Assembly (NCBI GenBank): GCA_964242415.1
Contig: CAXTAT010000002.1
Coordinates: forward strand, 62,001 to 126,000
DNA length: 64,000 bases
Origin: DASWOJ01 sp964242415
GTDB lineage: Bacteria; Pseudomonadota; Alphaproteobacteria; Acetobacterales; Acetobacteraceae
Direction of reading: 5' to 3'
The notes below the pieces were generated by a model. That model saw only the letters and a program-made list of their open reading frames with translations. It was not told the DNA's origin and did no database searches. Positions 35,572 to 44,115 of this stretch are shown here, piece after piece. The translations under genes were made by a program, and so were the position numbers. Within the stretch, counting starts at the first letter, position 1, and every line of letters begins with the position of its first letter.

Positions 35572-36729
35572 TCATCGAAAGCGCCGCAGCCGCTCGGCCG
35601 CCTCCACCATGTCCGCCTCTGGCCCGCAGTAGCTGAACCGCACCGTGCGCGCCCCTCGGGTCCGGTCGAAGTCCACCCCCGGCGTCGCCGCCACGCCAAC
35701 CTCCGCCAGCATCCGGGCGCAGAACGCCGTGCTGTCGTTGGTCCGCGCGCCCACGTCGGCATAGAGGTAAAACGCCCCGTCCGCCGCGGCGACGTCCGGG
35801 AACCCGGCCTCCGGCAGCGCCTGCAGCAGATGGTCCCGCGCCCGGCGGTATCGGGCGACGTTGCCGTCCAGCTCGGCGGCGCAGTCGAACGCCGCCTCCG
35901 CCGCCACCTGGCACACGTGCGGCGCGCTGATGAACAGGTTCTGCGCCAGGCACTCCACCGGGCGCACCAGCTCCGGCGGCAGCACCATCCAGCCGACGCG
36001 CCAGCCCGTCATGCTGAAGTACTTGGAAAAACTGTTGATCACCACGGCATGCCGGCTGAACGCCGCGGCCGTTGCAATGGCCCGGTCGTAGTGCAGGCCA
36101 TGGTAGATTTCGTCGGAAATCAGTCGTACGCCGCGGCGGTCGCACCAGGCAGCCAGGGCGGCCAGCTCGTCCGGCGCCAGCATCGTGCCGGCGGGATTGC
36201 AGGGGCTGGCGACAATCAGCCCGTCCGGCACCGGGTCCAGCGCCTCCAGCAGCGCCACATTGGGCTGATAACGGCTGGCTGGCCCGGTTTCCACAATCAC
36301 CGGTTGCAGCCCCAGCGCCACCAGAATGTTGACATACGGCGGATAGAACGGCGCCGCCATGGCCACGCGGTCCCCCGGGTTGAACGCCGCCAGGAACGCC
36401 AGCGGGAACGCCCCGCTGGCCCCCATCGTCACCGCGATGCGCTCGGGGGTCACGTCTTGCCCATACCAGTCGCGGTAATGCCGGGCGATGCGGCGGCGCA
36501 GCGAGGGCCGGCCCAGCGCCTCGGTGTAGCCCAACGGGTCCGCGCCCTGCATCGCGGCCACGGCGGCGGCAACGGCGCCAGCCGGGGCGCCGGTGCCGGG
36601 CTGGCCGACCTCCATGCGGATGACGTGCGGGTGGCCCGGCGGCAGCGCGGCCTGCTGGGCATTGGCCGCCGCGATCACGTCCATCACCAGGAATGGCGGC
36701 GCCGACGCGCCGCGACCGACCTTCAACAC
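35572..36729 (-). CDS. Pyridoxal phosphate-dependent class I/II aminotransferase
   Basis: Fold-type I aminotransferase, 385 residues. The GTG at 36729 gives VLKVGRGASAPPFLVMDVIAAAN, the expected N-terminus, and lies two bases after the GGT-like stop. The PLP-lysine is in SFSKYFSMTGWRVGW. YxPYVN-type and SPCNPAGTML blocks, and DEIYHGLHYD, are present. RTVRFSYCG carries the substrate-carboxylate Arg. Such proteins transaminate aspartate, alanine or aromatic amino acids; the substrate cannot be set. Confidence 0.92.
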   Translation of the reverse strand: MLKVGRGASAPPFLVMDVIAAANAQQAALPPGHPHVIRMEVGQPGTGAPAGAVAAAVAAMQGADPLGYTEALGRPSLRRRIARHYRDWYGQDVTPERIAVTMGASGAFPLAFLAAFNPGDRVAMAAPFYPPYVNILVALGLQPVIVETGPASRYQPNVALLEALDPVPDGLIVASPCNPAGTMLAPDELAALAAWCDRRGVRLISDEIYHGLHYDRAIATAAAFSRHAVVINSFSKYFSMTGWRVGWMVLPPELVRPVECLAQNLFISAPHVCQVAAEAAFDCAAELDGNVARYRRARDHLLQALPEAGFPDVAAADGAFYLYADVGARTNDSTAFCARMLAEVGVAATPGVDFDRTRGARTVRFSYCGPEADMVEAAERLRRFR

Positions 36730-36731
36730 GA

Positions 36732-38114
36732 CTAGTTGCTGCCCGCCACCAGCCCGGCACCGCGCGGATCGACGGCGGCGCCGCACGACCCTTCGTTGTC
36801 GGGCAGGTAGCGCGAACAGGCAATCACGTTCGCCCGGCCCGGCTCCGGCACCCTCGCCGGCATCGGACTGGTGGACCGCAGGGTATCGCTCAAGGCCGTG
36901 GCGACGGCCAGCGCCGCACCTTCCTGCCCGGTGCCGGTGACGGCGGCGCGGAAGGCATGGATATTGACATTCCACACCATTGCCGCGGCCAGCAGCGGCG
37001 GCGACACCGAGCGGGGCGACGCCGCCAGCAGGATGCCGGTGCCCGGCGCGATCCGGCCGGTGCCGAACAGGTTGTCCATCGTCGCCACGCACGCCACGCT
37101 GTTGCCGTCACGGTCCAGCACGGCAAACCCCGTGGACGCCGGCAGCACACCCGCGCGCGCCGGGGCGGCCTTGTTATCCTGCAACGCCTGGAACGCGGCG
37201 GCGGCGGCCTGTCCGCCCTCGGTTGGCAGGAAGGCGGCGCTGTCCCGCCCGGCCCCCACCACCTGCGGCGCGCCGACGCGCGGCAGGGCGGCGCGGAGGT
37301 CGCCCACCGTCATGCCGCCGCCGGCGATGCGGGAGGCATCCTCCAGCTTCCGCGCCAGGACGCCCTGGTAGAGGTCGCCGACGCCGGCGGTCCGCAACTG
37401 CGACAGGGTTCCACTCAGGTCGAGCTGGATGAGCCTGTCCCCTTCCTGCAGGGGCTTGCCGCCGGGGGCGAACACGGCGCGGGCGCTGGGGTCCTGCACC
37501 AGCGGCCCGGACACCAGCGCCAAGTCTTGCAGCAGGGCCTTCGAGATCACCACGCCGAACCGCGCCGACTGCTCCGCCGGGGCAATCAGGGTCTCGAACG
37601 GGCGGGACCCGTAGCGGGCGTGCAACGCGAACAGCCCGCGCGCCATCATCGGCAGCGCCGCCGGGCGGTCGGCGGGACCGTTGGGCGCGGTGGGGGCGAT
37701 AGGGGTGAAGACGATGGCCTCCGGGCTGCCCTTGCCGGGGCCGTCGGTCTTGGGGTTGTAGGCCAGGCAGGCGCCGCCGCCGCCCAGCCCGGCGCGTGAC
37801 GGCAGGGTGACGGCCAGAGTGAAGCCCACTGCCACCGCTGCATCGGCCGCATTGCCGCCCAGCGCCAGCACCTCCCGCCCGGCCAGCGCAGCCCGCGGCT
37901 CGTCGGCGGCGACGGCGCCGATGAAGCCCTCCAGCCGTTGCTGCCCGTTGGCACTGGAGCTGCCGCCGAAGAAGGTGTCTTTGACCGAGTTGAGCGTGGA
38001 GCATGCGCTGATCGACGCAGCAGCCAACAGCACCACCGCGCGCGCCCCTTGCCGGACCTGGACCTGCCGCTTGCTGCGCACCGACGCCACCTCGTTTCCG
38101 CCCGGAGCATCCAT
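36732..38114 (-). CDS. Gamma-glutamyltransferase-like lipoprotein with altered nucleophile region
   Basis: Ntn-hydrolase of the GGT family (PF01019), 460 residues from ATG 38114 versus about 570 usually. A signal ending ASISAC marks Cys38 as a lipidated residue, so it is probably a periplasm-facing lipoprotein. EVLALGGNAADAAVAVGFTLAV and GLGGGGACLAYN are clear GGT blocks. At the autoprocessing site the usual TTHYSVVD is replaced by STGFAVLD, so Ser327 stands where the Thr nucleophile is expected and Gly replaces the His. FGTGRIAPGTGILL follows normally. Activity is therefore uncertain. Upstream of the aminotransferase on the same transcript. Confidence 0.8.
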   Translation of the reverse strand: MDAPGGNEVASVRSKRQVQVRQGARAVVLLAAASISACSTLNSVKDTFFGGSSSANGQQRLEGFIGAVAADEPRAALAGREVLALGGNAADAAVAVGFTLAVTLPSRAGLGGGGACLAYNPKTDGPGKGSPEAIVFTPIAPTAPNGPADRPAALPMMARGLFALHARYGSRPFETLIAPAEQSARFGVVISKALLQDLALVSGPLVQDPSARAVFAPGGKPLQEGDRLIQLDLSGTLSQLRTAGVGDLYQGVLARKLEDASRIAGGGMTVGDLRAALPRVGAPQVVGAGRDSAAFLPTEGGQAAAAAFQALQDNKAAPARAGVLPASTGFAVLDRDGNSVACVATMDNLFGTGRIAPGTGILLAASPRSVSPPLLAAAMVWNVNIHAFRAAVTGTGQEGAALAVATALSDTLRSTSPMPARVPEPGRANVIACSRYLPDNEGSCGAAVDPRGAGLVAGSN

Positions 38115-38199
38115 GCCCATCGCCGCGTGGCATAACCGCCTTCGCTGGCACCGGCAACCGATGCTATGAGGGGGAACGGCTGCCCGAGGGACCCCTGCC

Positions 38200-38937
38200 A
38201 TGCGCCTGCCCCTGCTCTCCCTGCTGATTGGCGGTGCACTGGCCAGCCCCGCGGCGGCGCAATCCCCGCCCCCGTTCACCCCGGGCCAGCGGCAGGAGAT
38301 CGTCACGATCCTGCGGGACGCCCTGCGCCAAGACCCGTCCATCCTGCGCGAGGCGCTGGTGGCGCTGCAGGCGGACGAGGCCCGGCGGGAGGATGGCGCG
38401 CAGCGTGAGGTGCTGGCGATGCTGGCCGGCAAGCTGGTGGACCCCGCCGACCCGGTGGCCGGCAACCCCCTGGCCAAGGTGACGCTGGTCGAGTTCTTCG
38501 ACACGCGCTGCCCGTATTGCCGCCGCCTGCTGGCCACCACGGACGAGCTGCTGCGGACCGACCCCGACGTGCGGATCGTGTTCAAGGACCTGCCGGTGCT
38601 CGGGCCGAACAGCCAGATCGAAAGCCGCGCGCTGCTGGCGGCGCAGCGGCAGGGGGGGTACTTCCCCATGCAGCAGGCGCTGATGCATGGGGGCGGGGTC
38701 CCGACGCGCGACACACTGCGGGCGGAGGCGGAGCGGCAGGGCCTGGATGGCGGACGTCTGGTGCGCGACATCGACGACCCGGCGATCAAGGCGCGGCTGG
38801 ACGCCAACGTCGCGCTGGCGCAGCAGATCGGGCTGCAGAGCACGCCGGCGCTGGTGATCGGCACGCGGCTGGTGCAGGGGGCGGTGGAGCTGGGGGACTT
38901 GCGGGCGATGGTGGCGCAGGCGCGGGCGGGAGGGTAG
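38200..38937 (+). CDS. DsbA family thiol:disulfide oxidoreductase
   Basis: Periplasmic thioredoxin-fold protein of the Com1/BdbD-like group, 245 residues. Signal peptide residues 1-21 (ending ASPAAA). The active site is CPYC in FFDTRCPYCRRL at about residues 106-109, with the cis-Pro in GLQSTPALVIG. The N-terminal helical extension (FTPGQRQEIVTILRDAL, DPSILREALVALQ) is typical of the subgroup. GAGGGA lies before ATG 38200. It is divergent from the GGT-like gene with 85 bp between. Confidence 0.92.
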   Translation: MRLPLLSLLIGGALASPAAAQSPPPFTPGQRQEIVTILRDALRQDPSILREALVALQADEARREDGAQREVLAMLAGKLVDPADPVAGNPLAKVTLVEFFDTRCPYCRRLLATTDELLRTDPDVRIVFKDLPVLGPNSQIESRALLAAQRQGGYFPMQQALMHGGGVPTRDTLRAEAERQGLDGGRLVRDIDDPAIKARLDANVALAQQIGLQSTPALVIGTRLVQGAVELGDLRAMVAQARAGG

Positions 38938-38984
38938 CCGTCCTACCGACGTCCGCCATGGTAGGCGACGCGGCGCCTGCGGCG

Positions 38985-39713
38985 TTAATCGCTTGGCGGA
39001 CAGGTCAACTGTGTTGCGGCCACGATGCAGGGGAGCGCACCGCTGCGTGGCTCCACCAGGGAGGTGGATGTGAGCGTGACCGATCCCGAGGTCGTTGGCC
39101 CGAACAGGCCGGAAACCCCGTAAACGAATGCCGGCTGGTACAGGAAAGTGCCCTGCACGACCACGGCAACGTTGTTGTCATAGGGGATAAGCGGGGTTGT
39201 CAGGGTTGCTGGCGCTCCCGCCCCTATTAAGGGGAATGCTGCTCCCCGGTTTGGGCAGGCCGTATAGACCTCCCATTGAATCAATGGAACGACGTTGACC
39301 GAACCGGGGTCGGATTTTGGGTTCGTCGTGTCCGCGTTCGTGACGGCGGCGATGCTTAGTTTAAATGTGGACGTCTCCAGGCTCTGCATCATATGCAGCG
39401 CGCCCTGGCAAATATCCTGCAGATTGCCAGGCGTGCAAGTATAGGAGCCGGTCTCGCACCCCGGCGACGTGACCGCCCCCGCCTGGGTCGAGATCACTGC
39501 CGCTGCTGCCGCGACGCCCGCGTTCAAAAGCATCTTCGCGCGCACGATACGAAGCGTCTCCGCCGTACCAAACAGGAGTATGAGCAGGACTGGCAATACC
39601 AGGGCGAACTCCATGGCGGCGACTGCCCGTTGATCACCAGGAAAGCGGTGCACCCAGCCCTTGCCGGAGTGCCCAGCGCCGCGACCCAGGGCAGCGTGCA
39701 GCAGCGTCCTCAT
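38985..39713 (-). CDS. TadE-like pilus assembly protein (distal)
   Basis: Pseudopilin-like minor component of a Tad/Flp pilus. A prepilin-type N-terminus DQRAVAAMEFALVLPVLLILLFG begins near residue 28, with the Glu expected after TadV/CpaA cleavage. The rest is a periplasmic domain containing several Cys (CETGSYTCTP, DICQ, ACPNR). 242 residues. The ATG overlaps the stop of the preceding TadE-like gene as ATGA. GC content is visibly lower than in surrounding housekeeping genes. Confidence 0.85.
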   Translation of the reverse strand: MRTLLHAALGRGAGHSGKGWVHRFPGDQRAVAAMEFALVLPVLLILLFGTAETLRIVRAKMLLNAGVAAAAAVISTQAGAVTSPGCETGSYTCTPGNLQDICQGALHMMQSLETSTFKLSIAAVTNADTTNPKSDPGSVNVVPLIQWEVYTACPNRGAAFPLIGAGAPATLTTPLIPYDNNVAVVVQGTFLYQPAFVYGVSGLFGPTTSGSVTLTSTSLVEPRSGALPCIVAATQLTCPPSD

Positions 39714-40264
39714 TGCTCATTCTCAAATACAATAGTCGAAATGACCCAAGGTTCCACAAAGCTTGTAAAGACGATATTGCTGCCAAAGGGAACGACTGAC
39801 GAACGGTGGTAGGCGACCTGCAAAATGACAGGAGCGGCCGATCCACCGGCAGAGAAGGCGGTAGAGGACAGACCCGCTCCCGGACTATCCTTGCGCTGGA
39901 GAGCAGCGAACGTCGTACCAGTCGCTGCATACACTTTCAGCCCGCCGGATATGCAAGACGCTTGTGGCACAGGCAAAATAGGGCAAACATAGTTGACCAC
40001 GTCCTGCGCAGAGCCCCGGTTCGTGCCGATTTGGGTGCCGGCCGGATAGTTGCCGTATCCAGTCTGGATATTGTGCGCCGCCCTCACGGTAGCCTGGTCC
40101 ATTGCGCTTTGAGTGAATAGCTGCAACCCGAGGTCAGTCACGAACAACAGCATCAGCAGGAGCAGGGTTCCGACGAGGGCAAACTCCATGGCGGCGACTC
40201 CCCGCCGGTCCTTCCCCAGCGACCGGAAGCAACGCACCGCCGCGAAACCCTGCCTCATCCTCAC
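39710..40264 (-). CDS. TadE-like pilus assembly protein (proximal)
   Basis: 184 residues. Prepilin-like motif RRGVAAMEFALVGTLLLLMLLFVTDLG near residue 21 followed by one membrane helix, then a periplasmic domain with YVCPILPVPQASC. Probably a minor pilin or pilus-base component working with the second TadE-like protein and the TadG-like protein. It starts three bases after the TadG-like stop, so the three form an operon transcribed away from flp. Confidence 0.87.
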   Translation of the reverse strand: MRMRQGFAAVRCFRSLGKDRRGVAAMEFALVGTLLLLMLLFVTDLGLQLFTQSAMDQATVRAAHNIQTGYGNYPAGTQIGTNRGSAQDVVNYVCPILPVPQASCISGGLKVYAATGTTFAALQRKDSPGAGLSSTAFSAGGSAAPVILQVAYHRSSVVPFGSNIVFTSFVEPWVISTIVFENEQ

Positions 40265-40266
40265 GG

Positions 40267-41733
40267 CTAGTGCAGCAAGGATACGGTCGAGGACGCAGGC
40301 CCGTTAACCCTGCCCGGCGTAGCTGTCGTGCCGGTGCAACGAATGGAGAACTCAAGGTTGTTGTAGTCTCGCGGGTCCACCGGGGGGAGCGTGCCGCTGA
40401 TGTTGCCACCGCCCATATCGTTGAACCAATACTCGATGGTCCGGCCCGCCATCTGGTTGCACGACAGGTTGGCAAGCTGCCTTCCCGACGCGGGGTCGCC
40501 ACTCGCCGTGTTGCTTGAGGCGATTGAACTGAAGCATTGGGTATTGCTGTTGTTGACCCCGGGAGGGGCCAAGGGCAGGTTGCTCGGATCGACCGCTTGA
40601 AGAATGAGCGCGCAGTCGTTCAGCGGCAGCGCATTCACGCTTGCGTCCCAAGACGGCAACGCCAGATGCGAAAGCGGATTGGTAAGACCCTGATAGGGGG
40701 AGATGTACAGCGAGATCGTCCCACTAAGTATCGCCGCGATATTAAGTTCATTGAGCGTGATAGCCGAATTATCGATGTTTTGCGACGGCGGCTGACCCAG
40801 GCCCAGGTAGGCGCTTGACATCACCTGGCAGGAGCCCGGCACTGCCCCATAAGCTTGGTTGTAGTTCCGGTTATCCGGGCTGGCCCCGCCATTCGTCCAA
40901 AGCCCGCTGGTCATGTTCATGGTGAAGATGGCAAGCGGCTGCCCGGGATCAAAGAACGGGACTGAGGTCGCAGTGCCTTGGAGGCTGCAATTGCTAGGGT
41001 GGACTCCATCGCCGTTGCAGAGGCTGCCGCCATTGCTGGCTGCGCCAGCTCTATACTGGCTGGAACTTGAGGCGCAATTATCGCCGATCTTGTAGAACTG
41101 CGACACGTCCGGCAACTTTGCATAATCCGGCGTCGTGGTGTATGGAAAGTACGGCACTGGATAAAGGTAAGCCTGGTTCCAGTCCCAGGCACTTGAGCCG
41201 ATATAGCCCTTATTGAGGATCGGCTGCACTCCTGCCGCTTGGCTGCCCGGCACGCTCGTGTTATTGGCCGTCGCATGGACGCTGAGCGGCATCTTATCAA
41301 GGCCGCTGACCCCCGGCAAAAGGTTCCCGAGACCCATAAAGACGGTTTTCATGCTGCCTGTCGCGACAACACTGACCTGATAGCTGCTGCCGTTCACCGT
41401 TTGCGGAGTGACAACCAAACTGCTCACCGCCACGTTCGAAGCGCCGCCGGGAACGTTGGTCACACCATTAAAGTAGTTGGTGGCCACCGTCGTAGCGACG
41501 CCATTTGCTGTGGACGGCGATTGCGTAGCACCCGTAGTCGCCCCAGCCAGGGCCGCACCATTGACCGCACTCTGAAGGGTGGTGCGCGCCATCGATAGAC
41601 GCGTCATGTCCACTCCAACTCCGGCCGATAGAAGCACCGGCAGCGACATCACTGCGAATATCGGCATCACCGAACCGCGGGTGGGGCGCCATACCCGGTT
41701 CATCCGGAACCGTTCTACAAACTTTTTCAACAT
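40267..41733 (-). CDS. TadG-like pilus assembly protein
   Basis: 488 residues from ATG 41733 (MLKKFVERF). RGSVMPIFAVMSLPVLLSAGVGVDMTRL is the N-terminal membrane anchor of the TadG/DUF2134 type. It is followed by LSMARTTLQSAVNGAALAGAT, a block shared by these proteins. The remainder is a large, polar, Asn/Ser/Gly-rich periplasmic region with several Cys; a von Willebrand domain is not evident. Upstream the frame stays open to 42231 without family resemblance, so the longer start was rejected. Divergent from flp. Confidence 0.85.
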   Translation of the reverse strand: MLKKFVERFRMNRVWRPTRGSVMPIFAVMSLPVLLSAGVGVDMTRLSMARTTLQSAVNGAALAGATTGATQSPSTANGVATTVATNYFNGVTNVPGGASNVAVSSLVVTPQTVNGSSYQVSVVATGSMKTVFMGLGNLLPGVSGLDKMPLSVHATANNTSVPGSQAAGVQPILNKGYIGSSAWDWNQAYLYPVPYFPYTTTPDYAKLPDVSQFYKIGDNCASSSSQYRAGAASNGGSLCNGDGVHPSNCSLQGTATSVPFFDPGQPLAIFTMNMTSGLWTNGGASPDNRNYNQAYGAVPGSCQVMSSAYLGLGQPPSQNIDNSAITLNELNIAAILSGTISLYISPYQGLTNPLSHLALPSWDASVNALPLNDCALILQAVDPSNLPLAPPGVNNSNTQCFSSIASSNTASGDPASGRQLANLSCNQMAGRTIEYWFNDMGGGNISGTLPPVDPRDYNNLEFSIRCTGTTATPGRVNGPASSTVSLLH

Positions 41734-42245
41734 CTTGCTTTCCCGCTCGATCCTAAAGGCCACCAACTTTACCCAATCGATAGATGACCCGCACCTGCAA
41801 CGACTCCTCGATAAACCAAAATGCCGTTCATCGAGCGGCACATGGATAAATCCCAGCAGACTCCCAGCGCAAAGTGTAGTCTCCGAGTGAAGGCCATATA
41901 CCTGCACCCCAACATTCAAGTCATCCTCAATGAAGGCGATATGACAGTTCCTAACATTCAATGACAATCGAACAGGTTGCCTGGCAGATAGTATGCTGTT
42001 AACCATCACTCGTGGTAAAGTTGTTTTAAAACTAGCCATGCGCCAGGGACGGCAATCCCGAGCGCCGCCGCCATTGCCTGACAAAACGCGAAGTATCCTG
42101 AATGGCCTCCCCGTGTCCGCCGGTCTAGAAAAACGAGGTCGGAACCGAACGGCGAGAATGCAGCTTCGATCAGCATCCTCGCCGCCGCCCGGCCTTTCCC
42201 AGCAGGGGAAGCCCTGCGTGACACAACCCATAAGGACGCCCGCAA
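41734..42245. promoter_or_regulatory. Divergent control region between tadG-like gene and flp
   Basis: 512 bp without a recognisable gene and clearly less GC-rich than its surroundings. It must contain promoters for the TadG/TadE operon (minus) and the flp-cpa-tad operon (plus). TTAACCAT at 41999-42006 matches a CtrA-type half-site seen in alphaproteobacterial pilus promoters, and AAGTTGTTTTAAAACTAG follows shortly after. No exact -35/-10 pair could be assigned. Confidence 0.4.
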
Positions 42246-42428
42246 ATGACCATTTTCGAACTCCTGGCCTTCATCAAGCAGATCCGCGGCAACGGCAAGG
42301 GCGTGACCGCCATGGAATACGGCGTGATCGCCGCCGCCGTCATCGTCGCCATCGCCGCCACGCTGTCGACGATCGGCAAGAAGCTGCAGAACAGCTTCAT
42401 TGCCGTCAGTACCTCTCTGACGTCCTGA
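42246..42428 (+). CDS. flp: Flp-type IVb pilin
   Basis: 60-residue major pilin of the Tad system. The class IVb prepilin motif is GNGKGVTAMEYGVIAAAVIVAIAA: cleavage after the Gly in KG would leave VTAMEY, with the conserved Glu and Tyr. One hydrophobic helix follows, then LQNSFIAVSTSLTS. It is the first gene of the plus-strand locus and is processed by the CpaA-type peptidase encoded at 42712. Confidence 0.95.
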   Translation: MTIFELLAFIKQIRGNGKGVTAMEYGVIAAAVIVAIAATLSTIGKKLQNSFIAVSTSLTS

Positions 42429-42431
42429 ACC

Positions 42432-42611
42432 TTGCCTAAGCCGGCCTCCTGCCGGGTTCGCCGTGTTCAAGCGGACGAGAGCGGCGTAGCAGCGTTTGAG
42501 TATGCAATCATGCTGGGCGCCATCGTCCTCGCGATCTCCGGCAGCCTAAGGTTAATCGGGCCGGCGCTTCTGAGTCTCTTCACTCGCCTTGGCAACACTA
42601 TCTCGACCTAA
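42432..42611 (+). CDS. Second Flp-like pilin, TTG start
   Basis: The frame opens with TTG three bases after the flp stop and encodes 59 residues: a basic N-terminus (KPASCRVRRVQ), then DESGVAAFEYAIMLGAIVLAISGSL and a hydrophobic helix, ending LFTRLGNTIST. G-VAAFEY is the Flp cleavage motif with Glu-Tyr. There is no ATG or GTG in frame before the motif, and the RBS would lie inside flp, so translation would depend on coupling to flp. Could be a minor pilin, or a decayed paralogue. Confidence 0.65.
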   Translation: MPKPASCRVRRVQADESGVAAFEYAIMLGAIVLAISGSLRLIGPALLSLFTRLGNTIST

Positions 42612-42660
42612 CGCCCCGGCTAACCCCGTGGCGACGCCGACCGGCTCAAAGTGCCTTTCT

Positions 42661-42689
42661 CCCCGCCGTGCCCGTCCGGCACGGCGGGG
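42661..42689 (+). promoter_or_regulatory. Strong hairpin between pilin genes and cpaA
   Basis: CCCCGCCGTGCC, loop CGTCC, then GGCACGGCGGGG: a perfect 12-bp GC-rich stem with a 5-base loop. It ends about 22 bases before the TTG start of cpaA. No U-tract follows, so it is more likely an RNA-stabilising or attenuating structure that raises pilin mRNA over the assembly genes than a simple terminator. Confidence 0.7.
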
Positions 42690-42711
42690 GCCTCTCCCCC
42701 TGGAGCATCAC

Positions 42712-43230
42712 TTGACCAGCATCCTTTCAGGCATCGCCGTGCTGCTGCTGCTCGCCGCCGCCTGGAATGACCTGGCGACGCGGCTGATCCCCAATCGGGT
42801 GTCGCTACTCGTGGCGGGCGTCGCAGGCATGAGCCAGTTGCCGAACGGCCCGCTTGCCGCCGCGGCCGCCACTGGGGTGGCCGCACTGCTGTTCGCCGCC
42901 CTGGCGGTCCCGTTCGCCTACGGCATGCTGGGGGGCGGCGACGTGAAGCTGGCGCCGGCCTTGGCGCTTGGCTTCAACCCCGCTGACACCTGGGACTTCG
43001 TCGTGTTCACCGCCGCGGCCGGCGGGGTGCTGGGGCTGCTGTACATCGCGCTGTCCCGCTTCCTGCCCGCGCCCACGACCCCTATCCGGCCCGGCGCCCC
43101 GCTGCTGCAGCGGGTGCTCGCCGCCGAACGGCGCCGCATCCATCGCCGCGCCGGGATGCCCTACGGCGTCGCCATCGCTGCCGGCGGCGTCGCCATGCTT
43201 CTGCCAAAGCTGCTGCACGGGGTGCCTTAA
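42712..43230 (+). CDS. cpaA: Prepilin peptidase CpaA/TadV
   Basis: Type IV prepilin leader peptidase (A24 family), 172 residues from TTG 42712, which has GGAG seven bases upstream. The two catalytic aspartates are in AAWNDLATRLIPN and GGGDVKLAPALAL. About five membrane segments. The C-terminus GMPYGVAIAAGGVAMLLPKL is CpaA-like. It should process Flp, the second pilin and the TadE-like proteins. TAA is directly followed by the cpaB ATG. Confidence 0.92.
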   Translation: MTSILSGIAVLLLLAAAWNDLATRLIPNRVSLLVAGVAGMSQLPNGPLAAAAATGVAALLFAALAVPFAYGMLGGGDVKLAPALALGFNPADTWDFVVFTAAAGGVLGLLYIALSRFLPAPTTPIRPGAPLLQRVLAAERRRIHRRAGMPYGVAIAAGGVAMLLPKLLHGVP

Positions 43231-44115
43231 ATGAGTCCAATCCGGTTGCTGATGATTCTGGTCCTGCTGGGCGCCGCCGTCGGCTGCGGCCTGGTCGCGT
43301 TCACCGCGCTGCAGCCGGAGCCGCCGGTCGTGGCGCAGGCCGCCGCGGCCGACACGCCACCCCCGGTGCTGCTGGTCGGCATCATGGTGGCCAACACCGA
43401 CCTGCCGGCCGGCATGCTGATCAAGGACGCCGACATGGCCGCCCGCCAGGTGCCGCAGGCCGACGTGCCCGAGGGCGCGATGGTCGCCAGCGACGCCGTG
43501 CGCGCCGAACTGCGCGGCTCGCTGCTGCGCCACTACCTCGACCGCGGCAAGCTGATCACCCGGGACGACATCCTGCGCCTGCACGACCGCGGGTTCCTGG
43601 CCGCGGTGCTCAGCCCGGGCAGCCGAGCCATCTCCGTCGCGGTAGACGTCGTCAGTGGCGCCTCCGGCCTGATCTGGCCGGGCGACCGGGTGGACATGCT
43701 CCTGGTGCAGGATGTGTCCGCCATAGCCGACGGCGGCAAGCCGGGCGTGAACCGCGTTTCTGGCGAGACGATCATGAGCGGCGTGCGGGTGATCGCTGTC
43801 GATCAGCAGCTTTCGCTGGCCGCCCCGGGCTCCACCGTCAGCGGCGGGTCAGAGGGCAAGGTGGCCCGCACGGTCGTGCTGGAGGTGACGCCGGCCCAGG
43901 CCGAACGGGTGGCGGTGGCGCAGCGCCTGGGCAAGATCGCGCTGACCGTCTGCCCGATCGAGCCGTCCGAGCTGATCGAGAGCAAGCGGTTGCCGATCTA
44001 CGGCGACGATGTGTCCGTCGCCCTCAGCCCGCCGCGCGAGCAGGCCGCCGGTCCGCACCGCGCCACGATGCGCGTGTTCCAGGGCACCGAGATGCAGGAG
44101 GTGACGTTCCGATGA
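43231..44115 (+). CDS. cpaB: Flp pilus assembly protein CpaB
   Basis: Inner-membrane anchored periplasmic protein of the Tad system (RcpC-like), 294 residues. N-terminal membrane helix (LLMILVLLGAAVGCGLVAF), then an SAF-type domain (VANTDLPAGMLIKDADMAARQVP) and the block SRAISVAVDVVSGASGLIWPGDRVDMLLVQ conserved in CpaB. It connects the secretin to the inner-membrane machinery. ATGA overlap with cpaC. Confidence 0.94.
   Translation: MSPIRLLMILVLLGAAVGCGLVAFTALQPEPPVVAQAAAADTPPPVLLVGIMVANTDLPAGMLIKDADMAARQVPQADVPEGAMVASDAVRAELRGSLLRHYLDRGKLITRDDILRLHDRGFLAAVLSPGSRAISVAVDVVSGASGLIWPGDRVDMLLVQDVSAIADGGKPGVNRVSGETIMSGVRVIAVDQQLSLAAPGSTVSGGSEGKVARTVVLEVTPAQAERVAVAQRLGKIALTVCPIEPSELIESKRLPIYGDDVSVALSPPREQAAGPHRATMRVFQGTEMQEVTFR

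Noticed and set aside
41734..42231. 166-codon upstream extension of the TadG-like protein
   Set aside because: Open by chance; the family N-terminus begins at MLKKFVERF, and this stretch is needed as a promoter region.
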